In this document: one piece after another, positions 10,970-20,160 of the stretch
Position numbering within the stretch: the first letter of the stretch is position 1
Layout: every line of letters starts with the position of its first letter
Assembly (NCBI GenBank): GCA_951213105.1
Contig: OX578134.1
Location: 142,676,450-142,740,449, forward strand
From: Amaurobius ferox
Taxonomy: Eukaryota; Arthropoda; Arachnida; Araneae; Amaurobiidae
Reading direction: 5' to 3'
Length of the DNA: 64,000 bases
Notes under the pieces: model-generated
The model's database searches: none
The model's input: the letters and a program-made list of their open reading frames with translations, nothing else
What the model was told of the DNA's origin: nothing
Made by a program: the position numbers and the translations under genes

Positions 10970-11776
10970 ATTGATAGAGTGTTGCTGATTCTGGAAGTAA
11001 TTTATTGATACAGTGTTCCTCTTCTTTTGTATTAAGACGTCTATATTGATTTAAATGATTAATGATAACATTTTTGAATATACCACTACTTAAATTGGAT
11101 TTCCAGTTTATTATATAATTAATATCGAAATCATAATTGTTCCGTTTGTCATAAATTTAAAACACATTTTGTCATATTCATTATAGTTAATACTAATTTC
11201 CAGAAAATCAACAGTTCCTTGATTTGTATACTGACTTTCTATAAGCTCCAGGCATTTAGCGTAAAACCCAAATTCAATATGATCATGTTGATTTGTATGT
11301 CCAATTATCATATCGTCAACAAAGCGGTAGAAAGGCAATTCATTAACCAAATAAGTACCTTGTTCATACTTGTTCAAGTAAATATCCGCAAGAATGGAGG
11401 AGCATTCCCCACCCATTGGGATGCCCTGTATTTGGCGATAAAAACCCATTCCGTTGTGCAGAATGTTTTCAAATAGGACAACATTTATCAGCTTTTTATA
11501 CTTGTTGACTGAGTTGGTAGACTGGAGATTGTAATGTTCATGAAGCTCCATCAAAATGTCAAATGAATCTTTTAAATTTACGTGATTAAAGAGGTCTTTA
11601 AAATTGGAGCATCTGAAAAACATTTTCTCCTTTATTCTACTTAATTTCTCAAGTAATTCATAAGAATTTGACACCATACAGGTCACTTCTTTTTTAATTT
11701 CCTTTAGTAATGGAGTCAGAATAGTAAGTAACTTGGTATTAGCTACTGTAAGGTAAGAACCGCTACCGACTGTCAC
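10970..11776 (-). pseudogene. Reverse transcriptase palm and thumb (Penelope-like)
   Basis: Open from 11776 to a TAA at 11111. It contains FYRQIQGIPMGGECSSILA followed by DIYLNKYE (the template/nucleotide-handling motif shared by Penelope-like and telomerase enzymes), then YRFVDDMI, the catalytic motif C with both aspartates kept, and VDFLEISI downstream. A one-base deletion at about 11140 shifts the frame just where a TxRNNY motif is expected. Past it, NNYDFDINYIINWKSN and NQYRRLNTKEEEH continue as the thumb until a TAA near 10970. A 33-bp segment is duplicated in tandem at its very end (about 10945-11010). All five polymerase-core aspartate and glycine landmarks I can see are present, so the damage is mostly frame disruption. 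Confidence 0.85.
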
Positions 11777-11797
11777 AGGTCTAAATTTGATAGTTTT

Positions 11798-12193
11798 TTA
11801 TGCATTTTTGGAATTAGTACAAGATAGGGAAACTTTACAGTTTTTTAAATCATGTCCTATTCTTTTATAAAGTGCTTTGTTACAGCTTTCCACGGTTTTG
11901 CCGGTGGTATTGATTTCTTTATACATACTTTCATTTTCATAACTTTTGCGTAAAGTGTCTATGTAGTATTTTTTGCAGGCAAATACGTAATTCGATGGCA
12001 CTTTATCCATGTAAGTTATTGCAAATTTTTCTTTCAGGGACTCCATCCCTTGTACTATGTTGTCTTGAAAGGTGTTATGGGAATCTGGATGATAATGTCT
12101 TTCGAATCCCTTTATCACATCGTTTATCCATTTGTTGAAAGTTTGAATGGGGTGACTGAATTTCACCGCCATTTTGTATATAAAATCATCCAC
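11798..12193 (-). pseudogene. Reverse transcriptase N-terminal region (Penelope-like)
   Basis: The frame runs on from a TAA at 12259-12257 (KQGTKFR, FAKDVDDFIYKM) through FERHYHPDSHNTFQDNI and PSNYVFACKKYY to a TAA at 11800-11798. PSNYVFxCKKYY is the fingers-proximal motif seen in many Penelope-like polymerases. Near the end the expected IPKMHKK phrase is present in a neighbouring frame (about 11795-11815), so two nearby frameshifts separate this block from the palm. Confidence 0.8.
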
Positions 12194-12256
12194 GTCTTTA
12201 GCAAAAGTAAAGGCACTTCTGTAATGCTTTTGATTACGGAATTTTGTTCCCTGTTT

Positions 12257-12610
12257 TTACAGCAGCTTGATATCATTATTATCAATCATTTCCAATTTTC
12301 CAGTTATTACGTGTTCGTGTGTGACATCAATATCTTTATTAGTGTCTATCTCCCCATCACAGTTACACTTCAAGTCGGAGTAATCGTCTAAATTTTTGCC
12401 AATATTATTATAATTGAAATATTTTCTGCCGTCAGTTTTAAGATATCTGTAAGTAATTTTAATGTTAATATTGCGTATGGGCAATAATTCATCACACTGT
12501 TTTAAAATAGCGTTGAATGGTATAACGTTATAGTTTTTATTATAAAAGGTAGTAATCATAAATTCCTTTTTATTTGATACAATAGGGCTTTCGTTCAATA
12601 CGACGTTCAA
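12257..12610 (-). pseudogene. CxC-motif linker domain of the Penelope-like element
   Basis: Shows SDLKCNCDGEID followed by DVTHEHVITG, which fits the short CxC-containing domain that joins N-terminal endonuclease and reverse transcriptase in Naiad elements. Both motif cysteines are TGT codons, so this copy shows no sign of the selenocysteine (TGA) recoding reported for some spider and clam Naiads. The block ends at TAA (12259-12257). Confidence 0.75.
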
Positions 12611-12625
12611 TTTTTGTGCTCGTAA

Positions 12626-13126
12626 TTATAGAAAAGTATAAAATACTGCAATATTGGTACATGCTGTATAACAATTTTGATTTGGGAATATAGGGCGATC
12701 GCGCCATTCCTTCCATAGACGTTGGATATGAATTTTCCTCATACCGTAAATTCTATTTTTTATCCATACCTGATTGTACGTCTTAATTTCTTCAACGAAG
12801 GTGTTCAATTTCAGTAAAGTTTTCTTATAACTTCTTTCTGTGTGGTTATTATTATTTTTACTTCTGTCTCCTCTCTTCCATCGTGTAGTTTTTATTTTAT
12901 TAGTATAACCAATTGGATCATTATTCAGCTTAGTATAGAAACTCCAAATTATGTATATTATCAAAGTTAATTGTATTCAATCCAAATGGGAAAAGCGTGC
13001 CATATTGCTTGATATGCGTGTTTTCCCACCATAAGCGTTCGTTTATTTCAAGAACTACTAGGATGGATATAGATATATTTTCAAAATCATGTTTTGAAAA
13101 ATGTTATAACTCAATTGTTGATACTA
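12626..13126 (-). pseudogene. Endonuclease C-part and basic linker of the Penelope-like element
   Basis: After the TAG at 13126-13124 the continuation is in a neighbouring frame: HFSKHDFENISISIL, ERLWWENTHIKQYGT and LFPFGLN (about 13095-12960), the usual C-terminal half of the GIY-YIG fold including the conserved region after the catalytic glutamate. The frame then returns to the main one near 12960 with TTRWKRGDRSKNNNNHTERS, a basic asparagine-rich linker, and ends at TAA (12628-12626). Confidence 0.7.
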
Positions 13127-13500
13127 GGGATTTTCACATACGCGTTTGACCTGACTACGGTGCAAGTTGATACGTATGTTAAGGGGATTGCAGGTTTGTC
13201 CTATATAACACATGTTGCAAGTTAAGCAAGTGATATAATATATGCATTGGTACACTTTACAAAATATTTTGTATCCAGGAATTGTACCTTGAATCTGTAC
13301 CTTATTTCCAATTGGACATAATTTGCAGCGCCGAGACGGGCATTTCTTGAATCTATATTGCTTCATGTTACGCATAAAATGTAAATGATCTACGGAATTG
13401 GTCATCATAGGTAAATATGGATCGTTCGTAGCTTTATTGTATCTGTCTTCATTAATTACGATTTTTTTATTCAGAAGCACCGGGGGTGTTTCTGGAGTAA
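13124..13500 (-). pseudogene. GIY-YIG endonuclease N-part with Cys motif (Penelope-like)
   Basis: Open in the frame from within the right inverted flank (PETPPVLLNKK). Motifs: CPSRRCKLCPIG, a cysteine cluster typical of Penelope-like endonucleases, then VYQCIYYITCLTC and NMCYIGQT (the two halves of the GIY-YIG core), and IRINLHRSQVKR with the catalytic arginine region. No ATG precedes the conserved part until MMTNSVDHLHFMR, so the true start is unclear. Stop is TAG. The nuclease would nick target DNA for target-primed reverse transcription. Confidence 0.85.
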
Positions 13501-13640
13501 AAGCGCTTTAACCGGTAACGGGGGTCACAATCACCCCGGCCTGTTTTCTGTCGTTCCTGTAAACACTCTCCATTCATTTCCCCCTTCCTTTATGCCTCCC
13601 CCCATCTTTTTTCAATCTGCTTTTGTATTTACTTTTATAT
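13472..13640 (+). repeat. Right inverted flank of the Penelope-like element
   Basis: Inverted counterpart of 10527-10698: GGAGTAAAAGCGCTTTAACC, TCACAATCACCCCGGCCTG, CGTTCCTGTAAACACTCTCC, CTTTATGCCTCCCCCCATC and TTTTTTCAATCTGCTTTTGT. The endonuclease reading frame begins inside it. Confidence 0.85.
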
Positions 13641-16600
13641 ACCTGCTAAACATGAAATTTTAAGCCATTGCGCCTTAATATTATGCAGTGTTATGGTTAT
13701 GTATTTTATGTATCGTATTTTTAGATATTTTTCTTAATATAATGTTTTATTTCACTTGATAAACAGTTAGAAGAATCTAGAATCTATAAATCTGAAATGC
13801 CTTCAGTGAAATTGATATTGTAACTCAAAGGAAGGAAAGTATGATTATCATCAAACTTATATACAATACTAGTTATGTAGTAGGTAATGAAATATAAAAT
13901 TTTCAAAAATCACAAATTTGGGGAAAAAATATACAATAATTTGCAGAGGAACACATTTAATGTGACGGAGATGTCTTACAAGGTTATGCAAGTACGAAAT
14001 GAATCACACGTTGATAGCAGCATTTCGCTATCGTTTGTGGCATTAAATGATACCGATTTCATATGCACTCTTGAGGTAATGATCGCCATACTTGTTTACA
14101 GTGTTGATGGATTCGTTTTTGTCGGAGGTAGGCTACAGATATCCTTCCACCTCTTCCAGACATTTTCTATATTGTATAAATCTGGGAATCTGGCAAGCCA
14201 TGATGGCAGATTGATACCTTATAAACATTCCCGTGAGATACGTCATCGTGATGACACGTGAATTAATTCACACCAGAAATGAAGGACATTGCTATGCGTT
14301 CAAAGATCGTAGCAACATAAAGTCGGTAGATACGTTAATTGTTTTCAATATACACTCATTTTACTTATCATCTAAGCTCTATTTATAGCAAGTATTGAAA
14401 AAGAGATGTTTAAATGAATATGAAAATTTATGAACTGGAAATAGAAAAGAACCGAAAGTGGAATTTCCATATAGAAATTCCCACTTAACTATTTTCCAAT
14501 TTGATACTGGATCCTTATCAATCATAATATAAGATTTATCTAGTGTGTGTATGTCCCATAAGTGTGTAATTATTTTATATGTTTTCATAAGCACAACTTG
14601 TGTTCATGCCGAGTGATATGTGCGTTCATGGCATGTTCTGACATATATCCATGTCAGCACGTTTTCATACGACATGTTGTTTCCCAAGGAAACCGTAATT
14701 AAGTTTTCGTATAGGTGTAGAATCCTTCTTATGCAAGCATTTATCATTTTCTTGCCAACCGTCGCACAGTCAGTACATTTCGTGAAGAGAGTATTATAAA
14801 GCTGTAAACCCAATAGATCAGCTCCTCGCAATGCGGAGATTAAAGAGAAAAGTTCTATAGTAGATTCTGCGAATTCCAAACATGTATCTTAAAAACACTG
14901 GTATATTGTAAAGTTTTGGCAACCAATAAAAATTTCAAATTGTCAGCTTGGGTATGAAAAGTAAAATATTTACGTTCTTATATTACTATGTTTATTAATC
15001 ATGTAAAATTTTAAATGTTAACAATCTCGCTTGTTATTTTCATTTTGTTTTTTTTTAAATACACTGTCCATTCTACCTGTACAAATGATACATACACAAA
15101 AACAATCATTTAAGATATTCCTATAAAGTTATCTATACATACAGTGATACTCTAAATTACTATCGAACTAAGAGAAAACATGCTCTATATATCATATGAG
15201 AACTAATTGATTTTTATTTACACTATTACTATATCGATAATTTTTTAAATACTCCCAGTTGAATCCTGTTATTGTATCAAAGGAACTACGTGATTGCAGT
15301 AGTTAGTTCTTGTGAATACCGATTTGCTTAATTTTAGAGAAATATCATAACATGGCAATATATTGCCAAGTTATGATATGCCTAAAACATTTCACATTAA
15401 TCTACAACGTATTAAACCCTAAACAATTTCGCATGAAACTATTTTTATAAATACAAACCATTTTACAATTGATGTTTACAAATCTATGCACCATCAAAAC
15501 AGTAAAGTAGATATTGTAATTAGTAATTACATTTATCATTCACAAATTTAAAATTTTATTATTTGATCACGAGTTAAAATTGTTACAACATATAGTTATA
15601 AATTACATTCATAACATTGCATAATAAGTACTAAAATTTCTTGCATTGAAAATTAAAATATATCGAGCAATTATGGAATCATGCAAAATATTTATTACCA
15701 ATTAAATTATTTTACAATCTATTTAATGTGCATTTGAAAATAATAAGGCGTAATTTTTTTTAATCTTTTATCTCATCTGAATGCAAATTATTACATAACT
15801 CAATTTTTCAACCAGATGGCTATTTTTTTTTATTTAAAAGGCACCTAATCAAAATTTGCAGAAAAAATATTTGTATTCTAAAAGTATAATTATGGAGAAA
15901 CAAATTATTTGTCAAACATTATCCTGTATCACCTATTTAGTTCAGTGAAGTTCACTTTCGGTGAGAGCTGAATCGTAAAGATTTCTAAGCGAATCGCAAC
16001 AATTCTTGCCAATCAGATATTTTCGCCTAGCTACAGTAATCATGTTATTCATTCCTTAATTTAACCTTCTTATCATTTAAAATTATTTACTTTTACTCTC
16101 CTTCAGAGAAATAGATATATATGGTGTGAAATACTGCCAGATTATCTACATTAGTTTACATATAAATTGCATCTGTAAACATCAGTAAACAAGTAATTTA
16201 GAAGGTGGTTTATTGTGTTTGTTTTTCTAATAACAACTTGTCAAAAAGATTGTAATTAAATACAGAAAGTCATTTAATTAAATAAGATAATTGTCGCTAT
16301 ATCTTTGATATCGTCGCAAGAATATGTGTTACTAAATGCCTATGTAATACATTTTAGTTAAAGGTAAGTTTTGGTATTTTAATGAAAACAGCCTTAAATA
16401 TCTAAACATTTTAAGACCATTTTTTGAGTTTGTATTTCCTAACTGCATATCATATAAAACTTCATAATTAAATATAGGTAATTATACATTATTATTGAAT
16501 ATAGAAAGTTATGTAATACAAGAAAATATTATCCCGACAAGTATTATAAATTTGACATACATTGCATATATATTTTAACTTAAAAATTTGCAACTTAATG

Positions 16601-16814
16601 GAAACATTTAATTAAATTGAGTAAATCAATTTTTAAAAATTAAAGTTTCGTGTTGAAATTTTAGTTACCGCAGCTATATTACGATCCTAATTTGAAAAAA
16701 ATATCCATATTGAAAAGCCTATGTAGTACTTTGGTTTAATAAAATACACTGTTACACATACTTTCTTTACCGAAATACAACTTACTTTTTATTAAATTGA
16801 TGTATGTAAATATT
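13641..16814. other. Intergenic, about 3.2 kb
   Basis: No gene can be supported. A minus-strand frame at 14604-14879 lacks an ATG near its start and has no recognisable domain, and plus-strand 13887-14261 is likewise unremarkable. The rest is AT-rich. A near-perfect palindrome at 15342-15379 is listed separately. Confidence 0.5.
15342..15379. repeat. 38-bp near-perfect palindrome
   Basis: Arms ATATCATAACATGGCAA and TTGCCAAGTTATGATAT around TATA, 16 of 17 positions complementary. It resembles a dyad for a dimeric DNA-binding protein or the fused ends of a small element. No adjacent gene is recognised. Confidence 0.85.
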
Positions 16815-17648
16815 TCCTTTCCCTGTAATACATGTTAATGTATAGGTAAAATATTGGAATCATGCCAAAAATCGCAATCCGCGTTTTCGAAGGATTTACA
16901 CGTTTTGGGACCTCTAAAACACGAAAAATATATTTTTAACATGACGTCTTATGTGCGTATGTCTGTGTGTTTGTCTGTCTGTCTGTACGTGTGTATGTCT
17001 GTGTGTTTGTCGGTGTAATGTATGTATCCACTTTAACTCAAAAACAAATGGATTGAATTTCAAAAAAATTGGTAAGTAAGTCACTTGTGTATGACCCTGG
17101 TGCTGATTAGTTTTAGGTATGATTCGGGATAAAAAAAAACCATGCCTTTTTTGCGAAATGGTCCGCAAAATTTGGCTGTATGTACTCTAGATGTAAAACT
17201 AATGGACTGATTTTCACAAAATTTAGTAGATACATCACTTGTGGGTTATACTGGTTCTGATTAGATTTTGGTACGAAATGGTTCGCAAAAATCATCAAAA
17301 TCTAAAATAAAAAACTGTGTATGCTCAAATACATCAATTAAATGCTTTTTCATCCGTAATTTTTAACAACCTAAAGAATAAGACCAACCCAATACACTAG
17401 AACCAGCCGTTCCCGAGACAGTTTAGCTTTGTTGCATTTTCACTACCCCACTTTTGAAAGTAAGCCCAGCTACCAAATGAGAAAGAAAATTGAATCAAAA
17501 GAGCATATTCAGCGTAATTTTAAATAATTATGGGTGTTATTTTGAACAATTAAACTCAATGTAATGAATTGCTGAAGTAATAAAGAGAACATGAATATGA
17601 GACTGCAGTGAAAGTCATGTGCTGTCCCCATCAGATTTTTTTTGTTTA
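16815..17648 (+). repeat. Family B dispersed repeat, copy B1
   Basis: Starts with TTTCCCTGTAATACATGTTA, ATTGGAATCATGCCAAAAAT and CACGTTTTGGGACCTCTA, then a GTCT/GTGT-rich microsatellite (about 16958-17010), GACCCTGGTGCTGATTAG and ATTTTCACAAAATTTAGTA. It closes at about 17611-17648 with GAAAGTCATGTGCTGTCCCC plus ATCAGATTTTTTTT, the distal end of family A. Non-coding. Confidence 0.6.
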
Positions 17649-18567
17649 ACTTATGTTTATTATTGGAGCACAGACCATTCATTGCTAATTTGTAAAGCTG
17701 ATATCCAAATTTAATAACTTAATTTTCTACTGTTTTCAGGATATGTTTCTCTTCAAATATATTTTAAGATCTATACCGTAATAATTCAGTTCATTAATCT
17801 GTATTGATAATAAAGATATTTTAGTTATTTTAGTTAATCAATAACAGAAAATTTCAAGACAAAATAATTTGTGGGATAAATGCGCCAAGGACAAAGTCGT
17901 AAAATCAGTTGCTATTCAGGAAAATTTTATGATCAGAACCGAGCATTTGTTATCAGCGTTACTTTTATTGTATTCACGTCAGGCGATAAAATTTACGCCT
18001 TCGTATAAAAGTCAAGGCTCTAAGCATCCGCAAAGCGGATTTTGATTTTTTAACAAATCAATTCTGATTTTCGTAGCTGTGTAAATATAATTTCGATGCA
18101 TATTGATGGAAATGAAATATACTTCAGTGTAGGTGACATATTTGATGTAAATTTTTAATTTTGAACTTCTAGATTAAAAATTGTTTTGCTTCAATATTTC
18201 ATAACATTAGGATATTTATATTAAGTAATTTAAATCTCTCATATTATATTAGTATTTTTAAAGATTTAAAATGATTGGAGAGAAGTAGAGAAAAAGCATC
18301 AAATCTAGAAAATTGGAAGACAAAACATTAAACAAACGGCATGAAACTGACGTTCAATATAAGTTAGTATTTCTCTTAAGCTTTTTATATAGCAAGAAAA
18401 TCATTACATCATTTTATAATTTGTGAATAAAAATATTAAGGATATATATAAGTAATTGAAAAATATAAATATAAACAAAATTGAAGAAATATGCTTGACA
18501 CAAATATAAGTTTGAAAAAATATATAAAGGCACTTAGCATTTTGGATGTCGCAACCTAAACCCGTAT
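17649..18567. other. Intergenic, no feature seen
   Basis: AT-rich, no gene or repeat relation recognised. Confidence 0.5.
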
Positions 18568-19527
18568 TACTTTCCTTATATACATAATGTATAAGGAAAG
18601 CATTGTGACGGGGTCGAAAATTCGAATTCGAGTTTTCGACGGGAGAGCACGTTTCAAGCATCCCTGATGACGAATCAAGCATTTTTGAAGTGATGTCTGT
18701 GTATGTGTGTGTATGTGTGTGTGTGTGTGTGAGTGTGTGTGTGTGTGAGTGGGTCTGTGGAGACGATAACTGAGGAACGAATGGACCACCGATTTGAACC
18801 AAATTTGGTACAAAAATCACAATCCGTAAACACTGGAAGCCTATTGTTTTTATACGCAATAGAATGTTCAGAACCCCCCTAAATTTTCGAATGAAATTTT
18901 GAAAAAATCGTCAAAAAAACAAAACCACTAATAAAGTTACGCAAATAGACATTTCTTATGTAATTTTTCATTAGAAAACGATTGACATAAATTTTAGAAC
19001 TCTAACACGAGCCGTTCTCGAGATATTGTAGATTTAAAAAAAATATCAAAAAGTCATCTAAAATGAAAAAAAAATAGTTCCTTTTGATAAACATGTTCAC
19101 TTTTCATATGTAATGCCATGCGATAAATTGAGTGACATCATTCTCGTGGATCTAGCTCGTTCCATTCATGAAAAAAGATACTCTGAGTAACACTTTTGTG
19201 TTTGAACGCCAGTAGTATTTATCTGCTGTAAGAATAACTTATTTCTTAGTGCATAACGATTCGCGAGATTTTGGCGACGAATTTTGCGGAATGTCGCTAA
19301 CTTGGCGACTTTTTGAAATGTTGCCAAATTAACGAAAATCTCGCCAAATGGATGAAAATGACGCTAAATCAATGAAAATGACGACTCATTGTCGAAAATT
19401 CAATATTTTGGAAAGAATATTCGTATCTACTATAAGAAAAACCTATTTTTTTACTGTAAAAGAAGTAAATTCATTACATTATATAAGGAAAGTCATGTGT
19501 TGCCCACATCAGATTTTTTTGTTATAT
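18568..19527 (+). repeat. Family A dispersed repeat, copy A3
   Basis: The cleanest copy. Terminal hairpin ACTTTCCTTATATACATAA with TGTATAAGGAAAG, GTGACGGGGTCGAAAATTCG, GAGAGCACGTTTCAAGCATC, a GT microsatellite (about 18700-18752), CAAATTTGGTACAAAAATCA, CTAGCTCGTTCCATTCATGA, GCCAAATTAACGAAAATCTC iterons (about 19275-19390), and the distal end AAGGAAAGTCATGTGTTGCC plus CACATCAGATTTTTTTG. Frames crossing it are shadows. Confidence 0.85.
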
Positions 19528-19654
19528 GATGGGACCGTATAGTGCCTGGTGCTTCATATCGTTATATGCTGTTTTTATAGTACCTGTCAGCTTCAAAAAG
19601 CGAAACAATTATTATCAGAGTATAATATATTATTATACAGGGTAAAAGATTTGC

Positions 19655-20160
19655 TTTTTACTTTCCTTGTAATACGTGGTAATGTTATAGGGAGAATATT
19701 GGAAAGGAATCATACCAAAAATCGCAGCTCGAATCAACACGTTTTGAGTCCTCTAGAATACGGAAAAATGGTTTTAGGGTGATTCCTATCTGTGTGTGTG
19801 TGTGTCTGCGTTTGTTTGTTTGTGTGTGTGTGTGTGTCCAGTATGTGTGTATATATCCACAATGTATGTAACCAAAAAAATTTCAAAGTTCAACTAATGA
19901 GTTCAACTGATTGAACGATTTTAAAAAATTTTATAGGTGAGTCATGTGTGGACGACCCTGGTGCTAATTAGATTTTGGTGCAATTCGGGATAAAAGCACT
20001 TGAGTCATTTGTCGAAATACCCCTCAAAAATGATCTGTTTCTACCTCAACTGAAAAATTAATTGACCAAAATTCTCAAAAATTGGTTGATAAGTCAATTG
20101 TGGTGACACTGGTGCGGATTAGATTTTGATATTCGTAAAATAAGAAACTACTTGAGAAGG
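19655..20160 (+). repeat. Family B dispersed repeat, copy B2
   Basis: TTTACTTTCCTTGTAATACG, GGAATCATACCAAAAATCGC, CACGTTTTGAGTCCTCTAGA, a GT microsatellite (about 19790-19842), GACGACCCTGGTGCTAATTA and GATTTTGGTGCAATTCGGGA match B1. It begins only about 130 bases after A3 ends, and its distal end is not recognisable. Confidence 0.65.

Larger units (their letters stand above)
10527..13640 (-). mobile_element. Penelope-like retroelement, N-terminal GIY-YIG (Naiad type), decayed
   Basis: On the minus strand the order is GIY-YIG endonuclease (13500-13124), linker (13126-12626), CxC-containing segment (12610-12257), reverse-transcriptase entry region (12193-11798), then palm and thumb (11776 to about 10970). 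The main frame is shared by all five open blocks, broken by TAG or TAA stops and local frameshifts. Endonuclease before reverse transcriptase is the permuted arrangement of the Naiad clade. Canonical Penelope, Neptune and Nematis elements have the endonuclease last. The 3' part (10970-10698) is non-coding. Both ends carry the same ~170-bp sequence in inverted orientation, consistent with the pseudo-LTR and inverted-copy structures typical of Penelope-like elements. The reverse transcriptase would prime on target DNA nicked by the endonuclease. This copy cannot encode an intact protein. Confidence 0.85.

Noticed and set aside
14604..14879. 91-codon minus-strand frame as a gene
   Set aside because: It begins at a non-ATG codon, shows no recognisable domain, and has no splice or repeat support.
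18404..18859. 151-codon minus-strand frame
   Set aside because: It crosses family A copy A3 and its GT tract; the His/Thr run is the microsatellite. No start or family support.
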